Below, one piece after another: positions 55,323 through 62,610 of a stretch of 64,000 nucleotides of DNA. Under the pieces are notes generated by a model. The model saw only the letters and a program-made list of their open reading frames with translations. It ran no database searches and was not told the origin of the DNA. How positions within the stretch are numbered: position 1 is the first letter of the stretch; every line of letters begins with the position of its first letter. Position numbers and translations under genes: made by a program. Origin of the DNA: an uncultured Rhodospirillales bacterium (lineage in GTDB: Bacteria > Pseudomonadota > Alphaproteobacteria > Acetobacterales > Acetobacteraceae); assembly GCA_903835235.1 (NCBI GenBank), contig CAILMF010000059.1, positions 1 to 64,000 on the forward strand, in the 5' to 3' direction.

Positions 55323-55373
55323 CGGGTTCATCACCAGGCGGGACGCCGGCAGCTTCCCGGCCGCGGCGCCGCG

Positions 55374-56318
55374 CTACTGCACCGTGATATGCGCCGCGCG
55401 GACCACCTCTCCCCAGCGCTGCGTTTCCGTGCGCAGCAGGGCTGCCAGTGCGGCGGGCGTGGAGGGCGCCGGGTCGGCGCCCAGCGTGCGAAGCCTCTCC
55501 CGCACCGTTGGCAGCGCCAGCACGGCGGCCACGGCCTCCGCCTGCCGGGCGACAACCCCGGGCGGCGTCGCGGCCGGCGCCAGCAGCGCGTTCCAGGATG
55601 CCACCTGGTAGTCCGCCAGCCCGGCTTCGGCGGCGGTGGGCACCTGCGGCAGCAACGGGTGGCGCTCGGCGCCGCTGGTGCAGAGCGCGCGCAGCCGGCC
55701 TTCCCGCACATGCGCGACGCTGCTGGGCAACTGGTCGAACATGGCCTGCACCGTGCCGGCCAGCAGGTCGTTCACCGCCGGGCCGCTGCCACGATAGGGC
55801 ACATGGGTCAGCTCCACCCCGGCGCGCAGGCCGAACAGTGCGCCAAACAGATGCGTGGTGGCGCCGGTGCCGGCCGAAGCATAGGCGATGCGGCCGGGCT
55901 GCGCCTTCGCCAGCGCGATGAACTCGGCCAGCGTTTGCGCGGGCACGGAGGGATGCACCACCACGAGATGGTCGGTGGTGAACACCAGTGAAACCGGCGC
56001 CAGATCTTCCAGCGGCTTGAACGGCAGGTCCGGGTAGAGATGCGGGTTCACCGTCAGCGCACCCGGCGCGCCCATCAGCAGCGTGGTGCCATCAGCGGCG
56101 GCGCGCACCACGGCCTCGGCGCCCAGGTTGCCGCCGGCACCGGGCCGGTTCTCCACCAGCACCGCCTGGCCGAGCGCGGCGCCCAGCGGCTCCGCGATGA
56201 TGCGGGCAACGAGGTCCGATGCACCGCCGGGCGCGAAGGGCACCACAATGCGCAGCCCCCGCGGTTGCGCCAGCGCCGGCGTGGTCAGCGCAGCGGCGAG
56301 GAGCGCGCGCCTCAGCAT
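55374..56318 (-). CDS. Bug-family (TctC-type) periplasmic substrate-binding protein
   Basis: 314 residues. Signal MLRRALLAAALTTPALAQ, then LRIVVPFAPGGASDLVARI, ENRPGAGGNLGAE, SAGTGATTHLFG and PYRGSGPAVNDL. Starts ATG 56318, overlapping the TIM-barrel gene stop by seven bases, so it is the last gene of the 58287-55374 operon. It would capture the compound broken down by that operon and could use the TctAB pair at 48.9-51 kb. Confidence 0.9.
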   Translation of the reverse strand: MLRRALLAAALTTPALAQPRGLRIVVPFAPGGASDLVARIIAEPLGAALGQAVLVENRPGAGGNLGAEAVVRAAADGTTLLMGAPGALTVNPHLYPDLPFKPLEDLAPVSLVFTTDHLVVVHPSVPAQTLAEFIALAKAQPGRIAYASAGTGATTHLFGALFGLRAGVELTHVPYRGSGPAVNDLLAGTVQAMFDQLPSSVAHVREGRLRALCTSGAERHPLLPQVPTAAEAGLADYQVASWNALLAPAATPPGVVARQAEAVAAVLALPTVRERLRTLGADPAPSTPAALAALLRTETQRWGEVVRAAHITVQ

Positions 56319-57130
56319 GCCGTGGCGTGCGCGGTCTTGGCGCGGGTCAGCACCTGCTCCGGGTCTTCCTTCCACCAACGGTGGCTCAACAGCTCCAGCT
56401 CGCAGGGGCCGTTGTAGCCCGCGGCCTCCGCCATGGCGCGGATGCCGGGAATGTCGATGACGCCGTCGCCGGGCATGCCTCGGTCGAACACCAGGTCGGT
56501 GGTCGGCACCAGCCAGTCGCAGACATGGAAGGCGCTGATGCGTTTGCCGGCGCGGGCCACCTGCGCCTCCAGCTGCGGGTCCCACCACACGTGGTAGACA
56601 TCCAGCGCAATGCCGACGCCGTCACCGAATTCGTCGCAGAGGTCCAGCGCCTGGCCGAGGGTGGAGAGCACGCTGCGGTCGGCGCAGGTCATGGGGTGCA
56701 GCGGTTCCAGCGCGATGGTGACGCCGGCGGCACGGGCGGCGGGCAGCACGGCGGCCAGGCCGTCATGGAACATGTTGCGCGCGCCCGGCAAATCCTTGCT
56801 GCCCGGCGGCAGTCCGCCGCCCAGCACCACCAGGCAGTTCGCCTGAAGCGCATGCGCTTCGTCGATAGCGCGGAGGTTGTCGTCAATGGCGGCGCGGCGG
56901 CCGGCGGCGTCGGCGGCTGGGAACATGCCGCCGCGGCAGAGGCCGGAGACGAAGAGCCCGGCATCGCGGATATGCCTGGCCGATTGCGCCAGCCCGAGTT
57001 CCGCCACCTTGTCACGCCAGGGCGAGATGCCGGGAATGCCGTGCCGCGCGCAGCCCTCAATGGCCTGGGCGAGCGACCACTGGTCGCGCACCGTCGCGGT
57101 GTTCAGCGAAAGCGGGCCGGGGGCGCTCAT
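56312..57130 (-). CDS. TIM-barrel sugar isomerase/epimerase
   Basis: 272 residues. LCRGGMFPA near residue 67, CLVVLGGGLPPGSKDL near 100, the metal Glu in TIALEPLHPMTCADRS near 145, ALDVYHVWWDP near 175, FHVCDWLVP near 205 with an ordered metal site, and CELELLSHRWWKEDP near 250 (Glu). The RGMPGDGVIDI loop is typical of the sugar phosphate isomerase/epimerase family. ATG 57130 overlaps the DUF993 stop (TGATG); GTG 57133 is an alternative. Confidence 0.86.
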   Translation of the reverse strand: MSAPGPLSLNTATVRDQWSLAQAIEGCARHGIPGISPWRDKVAELGLAQSARHIRDAGLFVSGLCRGGMFPAADAAGRRAAIDDNLRAIDEAHALQANCLVVLGGGLPPGSKDLPGARNMFHDGLAAVLPAARAAGVTIALEPLHPMTCADRSVLSTLGQALDLCDEFGDGVGIALDVYHVWWDPQLEAQVARAGKRISAFHVCDWLVPTTDLVFDRGMPGDGVIDIPGIRAMAEAAGYNGPCELELLSHRWWKEDPEQVLTRAKTAHATAC

Positions 57131-58287
57131 CACGCAACGCCGTGCGTGGCCAGCAACGCGCGCATGCGGGCGCAGGCCACGTCCGGGTCGCTCAGCAGGC
57201 CGGCGGCATCCGCCAGGCGGAACAGCTCCGCAAAATGCTGGATGCTGCGCGTGCTCTGCTGGCCGCCGACCATGGTGAAGTGGGATTGGTGGCCGTTGAG
57301 CCAGGCCATGAACACCACGCCGGTCTTGTAGAAGCGCGTCGGCGCCTGGAAGATATGGCGGGAGAGCGGCACGGTCGGCGCCAAAATGCCGTGGAACTGC
57401 GCCAGGTCGCCGGCCGCCAGCGCCGCCAGCGCGCCGCCCACCGCGGGTGCGATGGGGTCGAAGATGCCGAGCAGCGCGTCGCTGTGGCCCTGCGCGTCGC
57501 CGGCAATCAGTTCCGCGTAGTTGAAGTCGTCGCCGGTGTACATGCGCACGCCAGAAGGCAGGCGGCGGCGCATGGCGATCTCCTTCTCCTTGTCGAGCAG
57601 GCTGATCTTCACGCCATCCACCTTCGCCGCGCTGCCGGCGATGACGGCCAGCGCGGTTTCCATCGCGGCGTAGTGGTCGTGGTTGCCCCAGTAGCCTTCC
57701 AGTGCGGGGTCGAACATCTCGCCCAGCCAGTGGATGATGACCGGCTGCTTCACGCCACCGAGGATGCGGGCATAGACGCGCTCATAATCGGCCGGGCTGC
57801 ATGCTGCCTTGGCCAGGGCGCGCGACGCCATCAGGATGATGCGGCCGCCGAGCTTCTCGATGGTTTCGCACTGTTCCTCATAGGCGCGGATCACGTCGTC
57901 GATGGTGACATCCGGGCCGGGGGCCAGATGGTCGGTGCCGGCGCCGCTGGCCATGACGGCGCCGGGGTGGTCCTGCATGGCGTCCAGGCTGCGGCGCACC
58001 AGTTCCTGCGCGCCGGCCCAGTCCAGCCCCATGCCGCGCTGCGCCGTGTCCATGGCTTCCGCCACGCCCAGGCCGAGCGACCAGAGGTGCTTGCGGAAGG
58101 CGATGGTGCGGTCCCAGTCGATGGGCGCGTCCAGCCAGGGGTCATGCTCAGCCAGCGGGTCCGCCACCACATGCGCCGCGGCCAGCGCCACGCGCGGGAA
58201 CGGCGGCACGGCGCGCGGGAAGACGCGCGGCGCGCTGGTGGTGAAGGCTTGCAGGCCGCTGGGCGTGGGCAGGGTGATGGTGGGCAT
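57130..58287 (-). CDS. DUF993 protein, DHDPS-like TIM barrel
   Basis: 385 residues of the DUF993 group, distantly related to dihydrodipicolinate synthase. GLGVAEAMDTAQRGMGLDW near residue 85, SGAGTDHLAP near 120, IHWLGEMFDPALEGYWG near 190, DGVKISLLDKEKE near 235 with the likely Schiff-base Lys, VRMYTGDDFNYAELI, and WLNGHQSHFTMVGGQQSTR near 335. ATG 58287. The family is found with Gfo/Idh dehydrogenases and TIM-barrel isomerases in sugar or polyol catabolic loci, as here. The reaction is not known to me; an aldol or dehydratase step is probable. Confidence 0.85.
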   Translation of the reverse strand: MPTITLPTPSGLQAFTTSAPRVFPRAVPPFPRVALAAAHVVADPLAEHDPWLDAPIDWDRTIAFRKHLWSLGLGVAEAMDTAQRGMGLDWAGAQELVRRSLDAMQDHPGAVMASGAGTDHLAPGPDVTIDDVIRAYEEQCETIEKLGGRIILMASRALAKAACSPADYERVYARILGGVKQPVIIHWLGEMFDPALEGYWGNHDHYAAMETALAVIAGSAAKVDGVKISLLDKEKEIAMRRRLPSGVRMYTGDDFNYAELIAGDAQGHSDALLGIFDPIAPAVGGALAALAAGDLAQFHGILAPTVPLSRHIFQAPTRFYKTGVVFMAWLNGHQSHFTMVGGQQSTRSIQHFAELFRLADAAGLLSDPDVACARMRALLATHGVA

Positions 58288-58327
58288 TTTCGGCTCCGCA
58301 GGAAGCGCGGGGGAGAACCCCCGCACC

Positions 58328-58405
58328 CCCCTTTTTTCTGATTTTCAAAAAAGCAAAAAAGGAGGGGTTCGGACGCACTGCGTCCGAAGGGGAGTTCATC
58401 TCCCC
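58328..58405 (-). terminator. Hairpins with T-runs after the Gfo/Idh gene
   Basis: On the minus strand: GGGGAG/CTCCCC (58405-58389), then TTCGGACG/CGTCCGAA (58388-58368), followed by CCCCTCC and two T6 runs with an A/T dyad to 58328. A strong stop between the Gfo/Idh gene and the DUF993 operon, so the latter has its own promoter in 58288-58327 or reads through. Confidence 0.7.
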
Positions 58406-58411
58406 CAACCT

Positions 58412-59566
58412 TCAGCCTTCCAGCTTGGGTACGTCGATCCAGCGACGTTCCTTCCAGCTGCGCAGCCCGGCTTCCGCCAACTGCACGCCCTTGGCACCCG
58501 CCATCAAATCCCAGGGGAAGCTGCTGGTTTCGCCGACCATATAGCGCAGGAACATTTCCCACTGGGCGCGGAAGCCGTTGGGGTAGTCCTGGCTGTTCGG
58601 CACTTCCTGCCAGCCGGCGAAGAAGTCGATCGGCTGGGGAATGTCGGGGTTCCACACCGGCTTCGGCGTGGCGACGCGCGACTGCGTCCAGCACTCCTGC
58701 AGGCCGGCGATGGCGCTGCCATGGGTGCCGTCCACCTGGAAGGTCGCGAGGTCGTCTCGCCGCACGCGCGTCACCCAACTGCTGTTGATGTGCGCGATGA
58801 CGCCGCCCTTCAGCTGGAAGGTCGCATAGGCGGCGTCGTCGACATCGGCGTTGTAGGGCTTGCCATCCTCGCCGATGCGCACGGGGATGTGGGTGGCGCC
58901 CAGGCAGGAGACGGCCTCGACCTCGCCGAACAGGTTGTCCAGCACGTAGCGCCAGTGGCAGAGCATATCCAGGATGATGCCGCCGCCCTCGGCCGCCTTG
59001 TAGTTCCAGCTGGGGCGCTGCGCCGGTTGCAGGTCGCCCTCGAACACCCAGTAGCCGAACTCGCCCTTCACCGAGCAGATGCGCCCGAGGAAGCCGCTGT
59101 CGATCACCATCTTCAGCTTGCGCAGGCCTGGCAGGAACAGCTTGTCCTGCACCACGCCGTGCTTGATGCCCGCGGCCTTGGCCAGGCGCGCCACTTCCAG
59201 CGCGTCGGCCAGGTTATCGGCGCTGGGCTTCTCGGTGTAGATGTGCTTGCCGGCGGCGATGGCCTGCTTCAGCAGCCCGGCGCGCAGCACGGTGGTGGCG
59301 GCGTCGAAGAACAGCTCGTCCTTCGGGTCGGCCAGGCACGCATCCAGGTCGGTGCTGACGCGGCTGATGTTGTGCGCCTTGGCCAGCGCCTCCAGCCGTT
59401 CGCGCGAGCGGCCGACCAGGATGGGGTCGGGCATCAGCCGGTCGCCATTGGCAAGGCGCAGGCCGCCCTCGGCCCGGATGGCGGCGACGCTGCGCACCAG
59501 GTGCTGGTTGGTGCCCATGCGCCCGGTGACGCCGTTCATGATGATGCCGATGCGGCGTTCCGCCAT
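58412..59566 (-). CDS. Gfo/Idh/MocA-family oxidoreductase
   Basis: 384 residues, NAD(P)-dependent sugar or polyol dehydrogenase. The first strand IGIIMNGVTGRMGTNQHLVRSV differs from the standard GxGxxG but fits a branch of the family; HIYTEKPSADNLADA near residue 115 gives the EKP motif, then VQDKLFLPGLRKLK, GGGIILDMLCHWRYVLD near 215 with the catalytic Asp/His pair, and the C-terminal AGAKGVQLAEAG. ATG 59566, 38 bp after the DHDPS-family gene. Probably the oxidation that opens the pathway. Confidence 0.88.
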   Translation of the reverse strand: MAERRIGIIMNGVTGRMGTNQHLVRSVAAIRAEGGLRLANGDRLMPDPILVGRSRERLEALAKAHNISRVSTDLDACLADPKDELFFDAATTVLRAGLLKQAIAAGKHIYTEKPSADNLADALEVARLAKAAGIKHGVVQDKLFLPGLRKLKMVIDSGFLGRICSVKGEFGYWVFEGDLQPAQRPSWNYKAAEGGGIILDMLCHWRYVLDNLFGEVEAVSCLGATHIPVRIGEDGKPYNADVDDAAYATFQLKGGVIAHINSSWVTRVRRDDLATFQVDGTHGSAIAGLQECWTQSRVATPKPVWNPDIPQPIDFFAGWQEVPNSQDYPNGFRAQWEMFLRYMVGETSSFPWDLMAGAKGVQLAEAGLRSWKERRWIDVPKLEG

Positions 59567-59604
59567 GGGATGTTCCTTGCGTTGCAGCGGCCGGTTGCCC
59601 GGCG

Positions 59605-60642
59605 CTAGGCCTTCAGCCAGTCGTTGAGGTGGTCGCGGACGAAGCCGTCGTCCGTCAAATGCGGGTAGCGGGCGGCCACCGCGGTGATCAGATCTGCCTG
59701 CCCCGGCGAAAGCCCTTCATGCGGGTCCAGGCACCAAGTGCCTTCCAGCAGGCCCTGGCGGCGCAGCACCTCGTGGCAGCCGGCGATGCAGCCGTGGAAG
59801 TCATGCGCCACGTCGAAGATCGCGGCGTTCATCTCGGTCACCTGGGCGTCCAGTGCCAACAGTTCCGGCGTCGCCGGCGCGCGGCAGCGTTCCAGCAACT
59901 GCACCGCGGCGCGCGTCCAGACGCTCCAATGCCCCAGCAGCCCGCCGACGATGCGCAGCGGCGGGCCATCGCCCAGCGCGAAGGGCGTCAGCAGGTCGGC
60001 CACGATGTGGTCGTCATTGCCGGTGTACAGCGCCACGCGGTCCTGCGCCCCGGCCTCCAGCACGCCACGCAGCACGTCCAGCGTGGCGTAGCGGTTGAAC
60101 GGCGCCATCTTGATCGCGACCACGTTCTCGATGCCCGCGAAGCGCCGCCAGAAGCTGGCGGGCAGCGGGACGCCACCCACGGCGGGTTGCAGGTAGAAGC
60201 CGAAGACCGGCATCTCCCGCGCCACCGCTTCACAATGCGCGATCATCTCGTCCTCGCTGGCGCCCTTCCAGGCGGCCAGCGAAAGCAGCACGGCGTGGTA
60301 ACCCAGCGCGCGGGCCTGTTGCGCCTCGCGCACTGCCTGTTCGGTACGGCCGATGGCGCCGGCCACCAGCAGTGGTGTGCGCGCTTGCCCGGCGACGGCC
60401 TCAGCGGCCAGGCGCAGCACCGGCTCGTACAGGCCGATATCGCGTATCGCGAATTGCGTGGTGTGGACGCCAACCGCCAAGCCGCCGGCGCCGGCCGCCA
60501 GGTAATAGCGCGACAGCGCCTTCTGCCGGCGCGGGTCCAGCTGGCGCGCGGCATTCAGCGCCAAGGGATGCGCCGGTATGGCGCAGCCCTCGCGCAGCCT
60601 TGCGGTCAGGCCGTTCGGCCAGTCCCGCCAATGAAGTCCCAT
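59605..60642 (-). CDS. DHDPS/NAL-family aldolase or dehydratase
   Basis: 345 residues, longer than the 300 usual. AAGAGGLAVGVHTTQFAIRD near residue 50 replaces the normal G-T-T-G-E loop; the Schiff-base Lys is in NVVAIKMAPFNRYATLD near 175; VFGFYLQPAVGG holds the conserved Tyr region near 148. YTGNDDHIVADLL and an HDFHGC-containing C-terminal extension are special. Probably cleaves or dehydrates a keto acid. ATG 60642 has GGGAG upstream and the shared 18-bp site 14 bases further up; the TetR gene ends 54 bp before. Confidence 0.86.
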   Translation of the reverse strand: MGLHWRDWPNGLTARLREGCAIPAHPLALNAARQLDPRRQKALSRYYLAAGAGGLAVGVHTTQFAIRDIGLYEPVLRLAAEAVAGQARTPLLVAGAIGRTEQAVREAQQARALGYHAVLLSLAAWKGASEDEMIAHCEAVAREMPVFGFYLQPAVGGVPLPASFWRRFAGIENVVAIKMAPFNRYATLDVLRGVLEAGAQDRVALYTGNDDHIVADLLTPFALGDGPPLRIVGGLLGHWSVWTRAAVQLLERCRAPATPELLALDAQVTEMNAAIFDVAHDFHGCIAGCHEVLRRQGLLEGTWCLDPHEGLSPGQADLITAVAARYPHLTDDGFVRDHLNDWLKA

Positions 60643-60656
60643 GGGCGTCCGCTCCC

Positions 60657-60674
60657 GGGTAACTGGTTGGTTAC
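60657..60674 (-). promoter_or_regulatory. Shared 18-bp operator-like site between tetR and the aldolase gene
   Basis: GGGTAACTGGTTGGTTAC on the plus strand, identical to 52055-52072 and in the same relation to the gene behind it. It lies between the tetR stop and the next start, as expected for a TetR operator over an internal promoter. Confidence 0.65.
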
Positions 60675-60696
60675 TTTGCGCTGCCCGCGGCCGGAG

Positions 60697-61350
60697 TCAA
60701 GGCCGGAGATAGCCCAGTACCACGTCCATCGCATGCGCTTCGCGCGCTGCAAGCGCCGCCTGGCTGCCCAGGCCAGCGCCGAAGATGGTGCCGAGCGTAT
60801 GCAGGTTGGAGATGTAGAAATGCCCAACCGCCAGGATGGTGATGTAGAGCTGCATCGCATCCACGCCGTGGCGGAACACGCCACCGGCCTCGCCCCGCGC
60901 CAGCACGCCGCGCAGCGCCTCCAGCATCGGCGAATACATCGCGGGCACCTGGCCGCTGCGCTTCAGATGCGCGGCGCGATGCAGGTTCTCCTGGTTCAGC
61001 AGGGCCACGAATTCCGGGTGCGCCGCGGTGTAGCGGAAGTTGAACTGCACCAGGCGGCGCATGGCCTCCACCGGCGGCAGCGCATCCACCGCCAGGTCGC
61101 GCTCCTCGGCGCGCTTGGCGGCGTAGGCGGCTTCCAGCACGGTCAGCCACAGCTCCTCCTTGCTGCCGAAATGCGCGTAGAGCATGCGCTTGTTGGCGCC
61201 GGCGCGGGCGGCGATCTCGTCAACTCGTGCGCCGGCCAGGCCCTTGGCCGAGAACTCCACCAGCGCTGCGTCCAGCAGCCGTTGCCGCGTGGCCTCGGCG
61301 CGCGCGGAAAGCGGGGCGTCGGCCCGCGAGCTGCGCGCGCCGTCGGGCAT
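60697..61350 (-). CDS. TetR-family transcriptional regulator
   Basis: 217 residues. The helix-turn-helix is at residues 14-60: TRQRLLDAALVEFSAKGLAG, VDEIAARAGANKRMLYAHFG, SKEELWLTVLEAAY. The C-terminal ligand domain has NFRYTAAHPEFVALLNQEN and YITILAVGHFYISNLHTLGTIFG-like helices. ATG 61350 overlaps the stop of the epimerase gene (TGATG). Probably represses the locus and, through the shared site, tctCBA; the inducer would be a pathway intermediate. Confidence 0.92.
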   Translation of the reverse strand: MPDGARSSRADAPLSARAEATRQRLLDAALVEFSAKGLAGARVDEIAARAGANKRMLYAHFGSKEELWLTVLEAAYAAKRAEERDLAVDALPPVEAMRRLVQFNFRYTAAHPEFVALLNQENLHRAAHLKRSGQVPAMYSPMLEALRGVLARGEAGGVFRHGVDAMQLYITILAVGHFYISNLHTLGTIFGAGLGSQAALAAREAHAMDVVLGYLRP

Positions 61351-62375
61351 CAGAAGCGACCGTCCCGCACTTCGAACTTGGTCGGCTTGCCCAGTGCACG
61401 GCCGCCCTGCGCCACCCATTCCGCCACCCAGTCCACCAGGCGCAGCAGCGATACGCGGGGGTAGCCGAACAGCTGGAAGGCGCGGCCCGCGTTGGAAAGC
61501 AGCGCATCCGCCGCTTCCTCGCCGACGAAGCTGGCTTCCCGCCCGAAGCGCTGGGCGAATTGCCCGGCCAGCCAGCGGATGCTGACGGTCTCCGGCCCGG
61601 TCACGTTCAGGATGGGGCAGTCCGTACTGGCATGGCGCAGGGCGCGCAGCGTCCAGGCATTGGCGTCGCCCTGCCAGATCACGTTGGCATGGCCCATGCG
61701 CAGCGGCACCGGCGTGCCCGCAAAAACCTTGGTGGCGACGTCGTGCAGCACGCCGTAGCGCAGGTCGATGGCGTAGTTCAGCCGGATGCCGAAGCAGGCC
61801 GTGCCGCGCGCCGCGCCGGCATGCTGGAACACGCGTTCGCGCCCGAGGCAGGAGGCGGCGTAGTCGCCGGAAGGCGAGGGCTCGGTCGCCTCAACGGCGC
61901 CGCCGGAGCCCACGGGCACCAGGGGCATGATGTTGCCGGTGGAGAAGAACACGATGCGCGCGCCGGCCCAGCGCTCCGCCACCAGGTTCGGCAACAGCAC
62001 GTTCATCGCCCAGGTGAGTTCCTGCTGGGTGCTGCTGCCGAATTTGCGCGCGGCCATGAAGACGACATTGGGCGCATCCGGCAGCGCGGCCAGGGCGGCG
62101 CGGTCCATCAGGTCGGCGCTCAGGCACTCGATGCCCCAGCCTGCCATCCGCGCGCGCAGGCCCGGCTCGCTCCAGCGCGCCACGGCGATGACGCGGCGGG
62201 CGGGGTCGGCGCGCTTGGCCAGGCGGCACAGCGTCGGGCCCATCTTGCCCGCGGCGCCCAGCACCAGGATATCGCCGGGCACGGCGGCCAGGTCGGCCAC
62301 CAGCGCCGGGTCGGGGCGGGTCATCACCTCTTCCAGCGTCGCTTCGTCGGGGATGTGGTCGGGCCAGGCTTGCAT
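61350..62375 (-). CDS. NAD-dependent epimerase/dehydratase-family protein
   Basis: 341 residues of the extended SDR fold. ILVLGAAGKMGPTLCRLAKR near residue 35 binds the cofactor; NVVFMAARKFGSSTQQ, VFFSTGNIMPLVP near 145 and SGDYAASCLGRERVFQ near 170 follow, where the YxxxK is replaced by YAASCLGRE, so the catalytic Lys is not evident. The tail GREASFVGEEAADALLSNAG is characteristic. ATG 62375 has GGAG six bases upstream; ATG 62387 is four codons earlier. First gene of the tetR transcript. Confidence 0.83.
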   Translation of the reverse strand: MQAWPDHIPDEATLEEVMTRPDPALVADLAAVPGDILVLGAAGKMGPTLCRLAKRADPARRVIAVARWSEPGLRARMAGWGIECLSADLMDRAALAALPDAPNVVFMAARKFGSSTQQELTWAMNVLLPNLVAERWAGARIVFFSTGNIMPLVPVGSGGAVEATEPSPSGDYAASCLGRERVFQHAGAARGTACFGIRLNYAIDLRYGVLHDVATKVFAGTPVPLRMGHANVIWQGDANAWTLRALRHASTDCPILNVTGPETVSIRWLAGQFAQRFGREASFVGEEAADALLSNAGRAFQLFGYPRVSLLRLVDWVAEWVAQGGRALGKPTKFEVRDGRF

Positions 62376-62488
62376 CGGGTTCTCCATGCCTCAGGGTGGG
62401 CCGAAGCGCGGCCCGGCGTCCAGAGTGGGTCATCGATTGAGGGATTGCTTCACCGCTCCGGTCGCTTCGCGCCTGCGCGGATCAGGCC

Positions 62489-62610
62489 CTAGTGTCCTGA
62501 TTCCGAAGTCCAGTGGACTCCGGAGTCAGGACACTAGCCTTAGTTTACAGTGGCCTGCTTATCCGCTGCGTTCGCCCGAGGTCGGACGAACTTCGCGGGC
62601 AGGACACTAG
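62489..62610 (-). mobile_element. 122-bp MITE, copy 2 (inverted)
   Basis: The reverse complement of the element at 32723-32844, differing at two of 122 positions. Ends CTAGTGTCCTG and CAGGACACTAG. Its CTAG at 62607-62610 provides the TAG stop of the acyl-CoA dehydrogenase gene. The gap 62388-62488 on the other side shows nothing clear. Confidence 0.85.
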
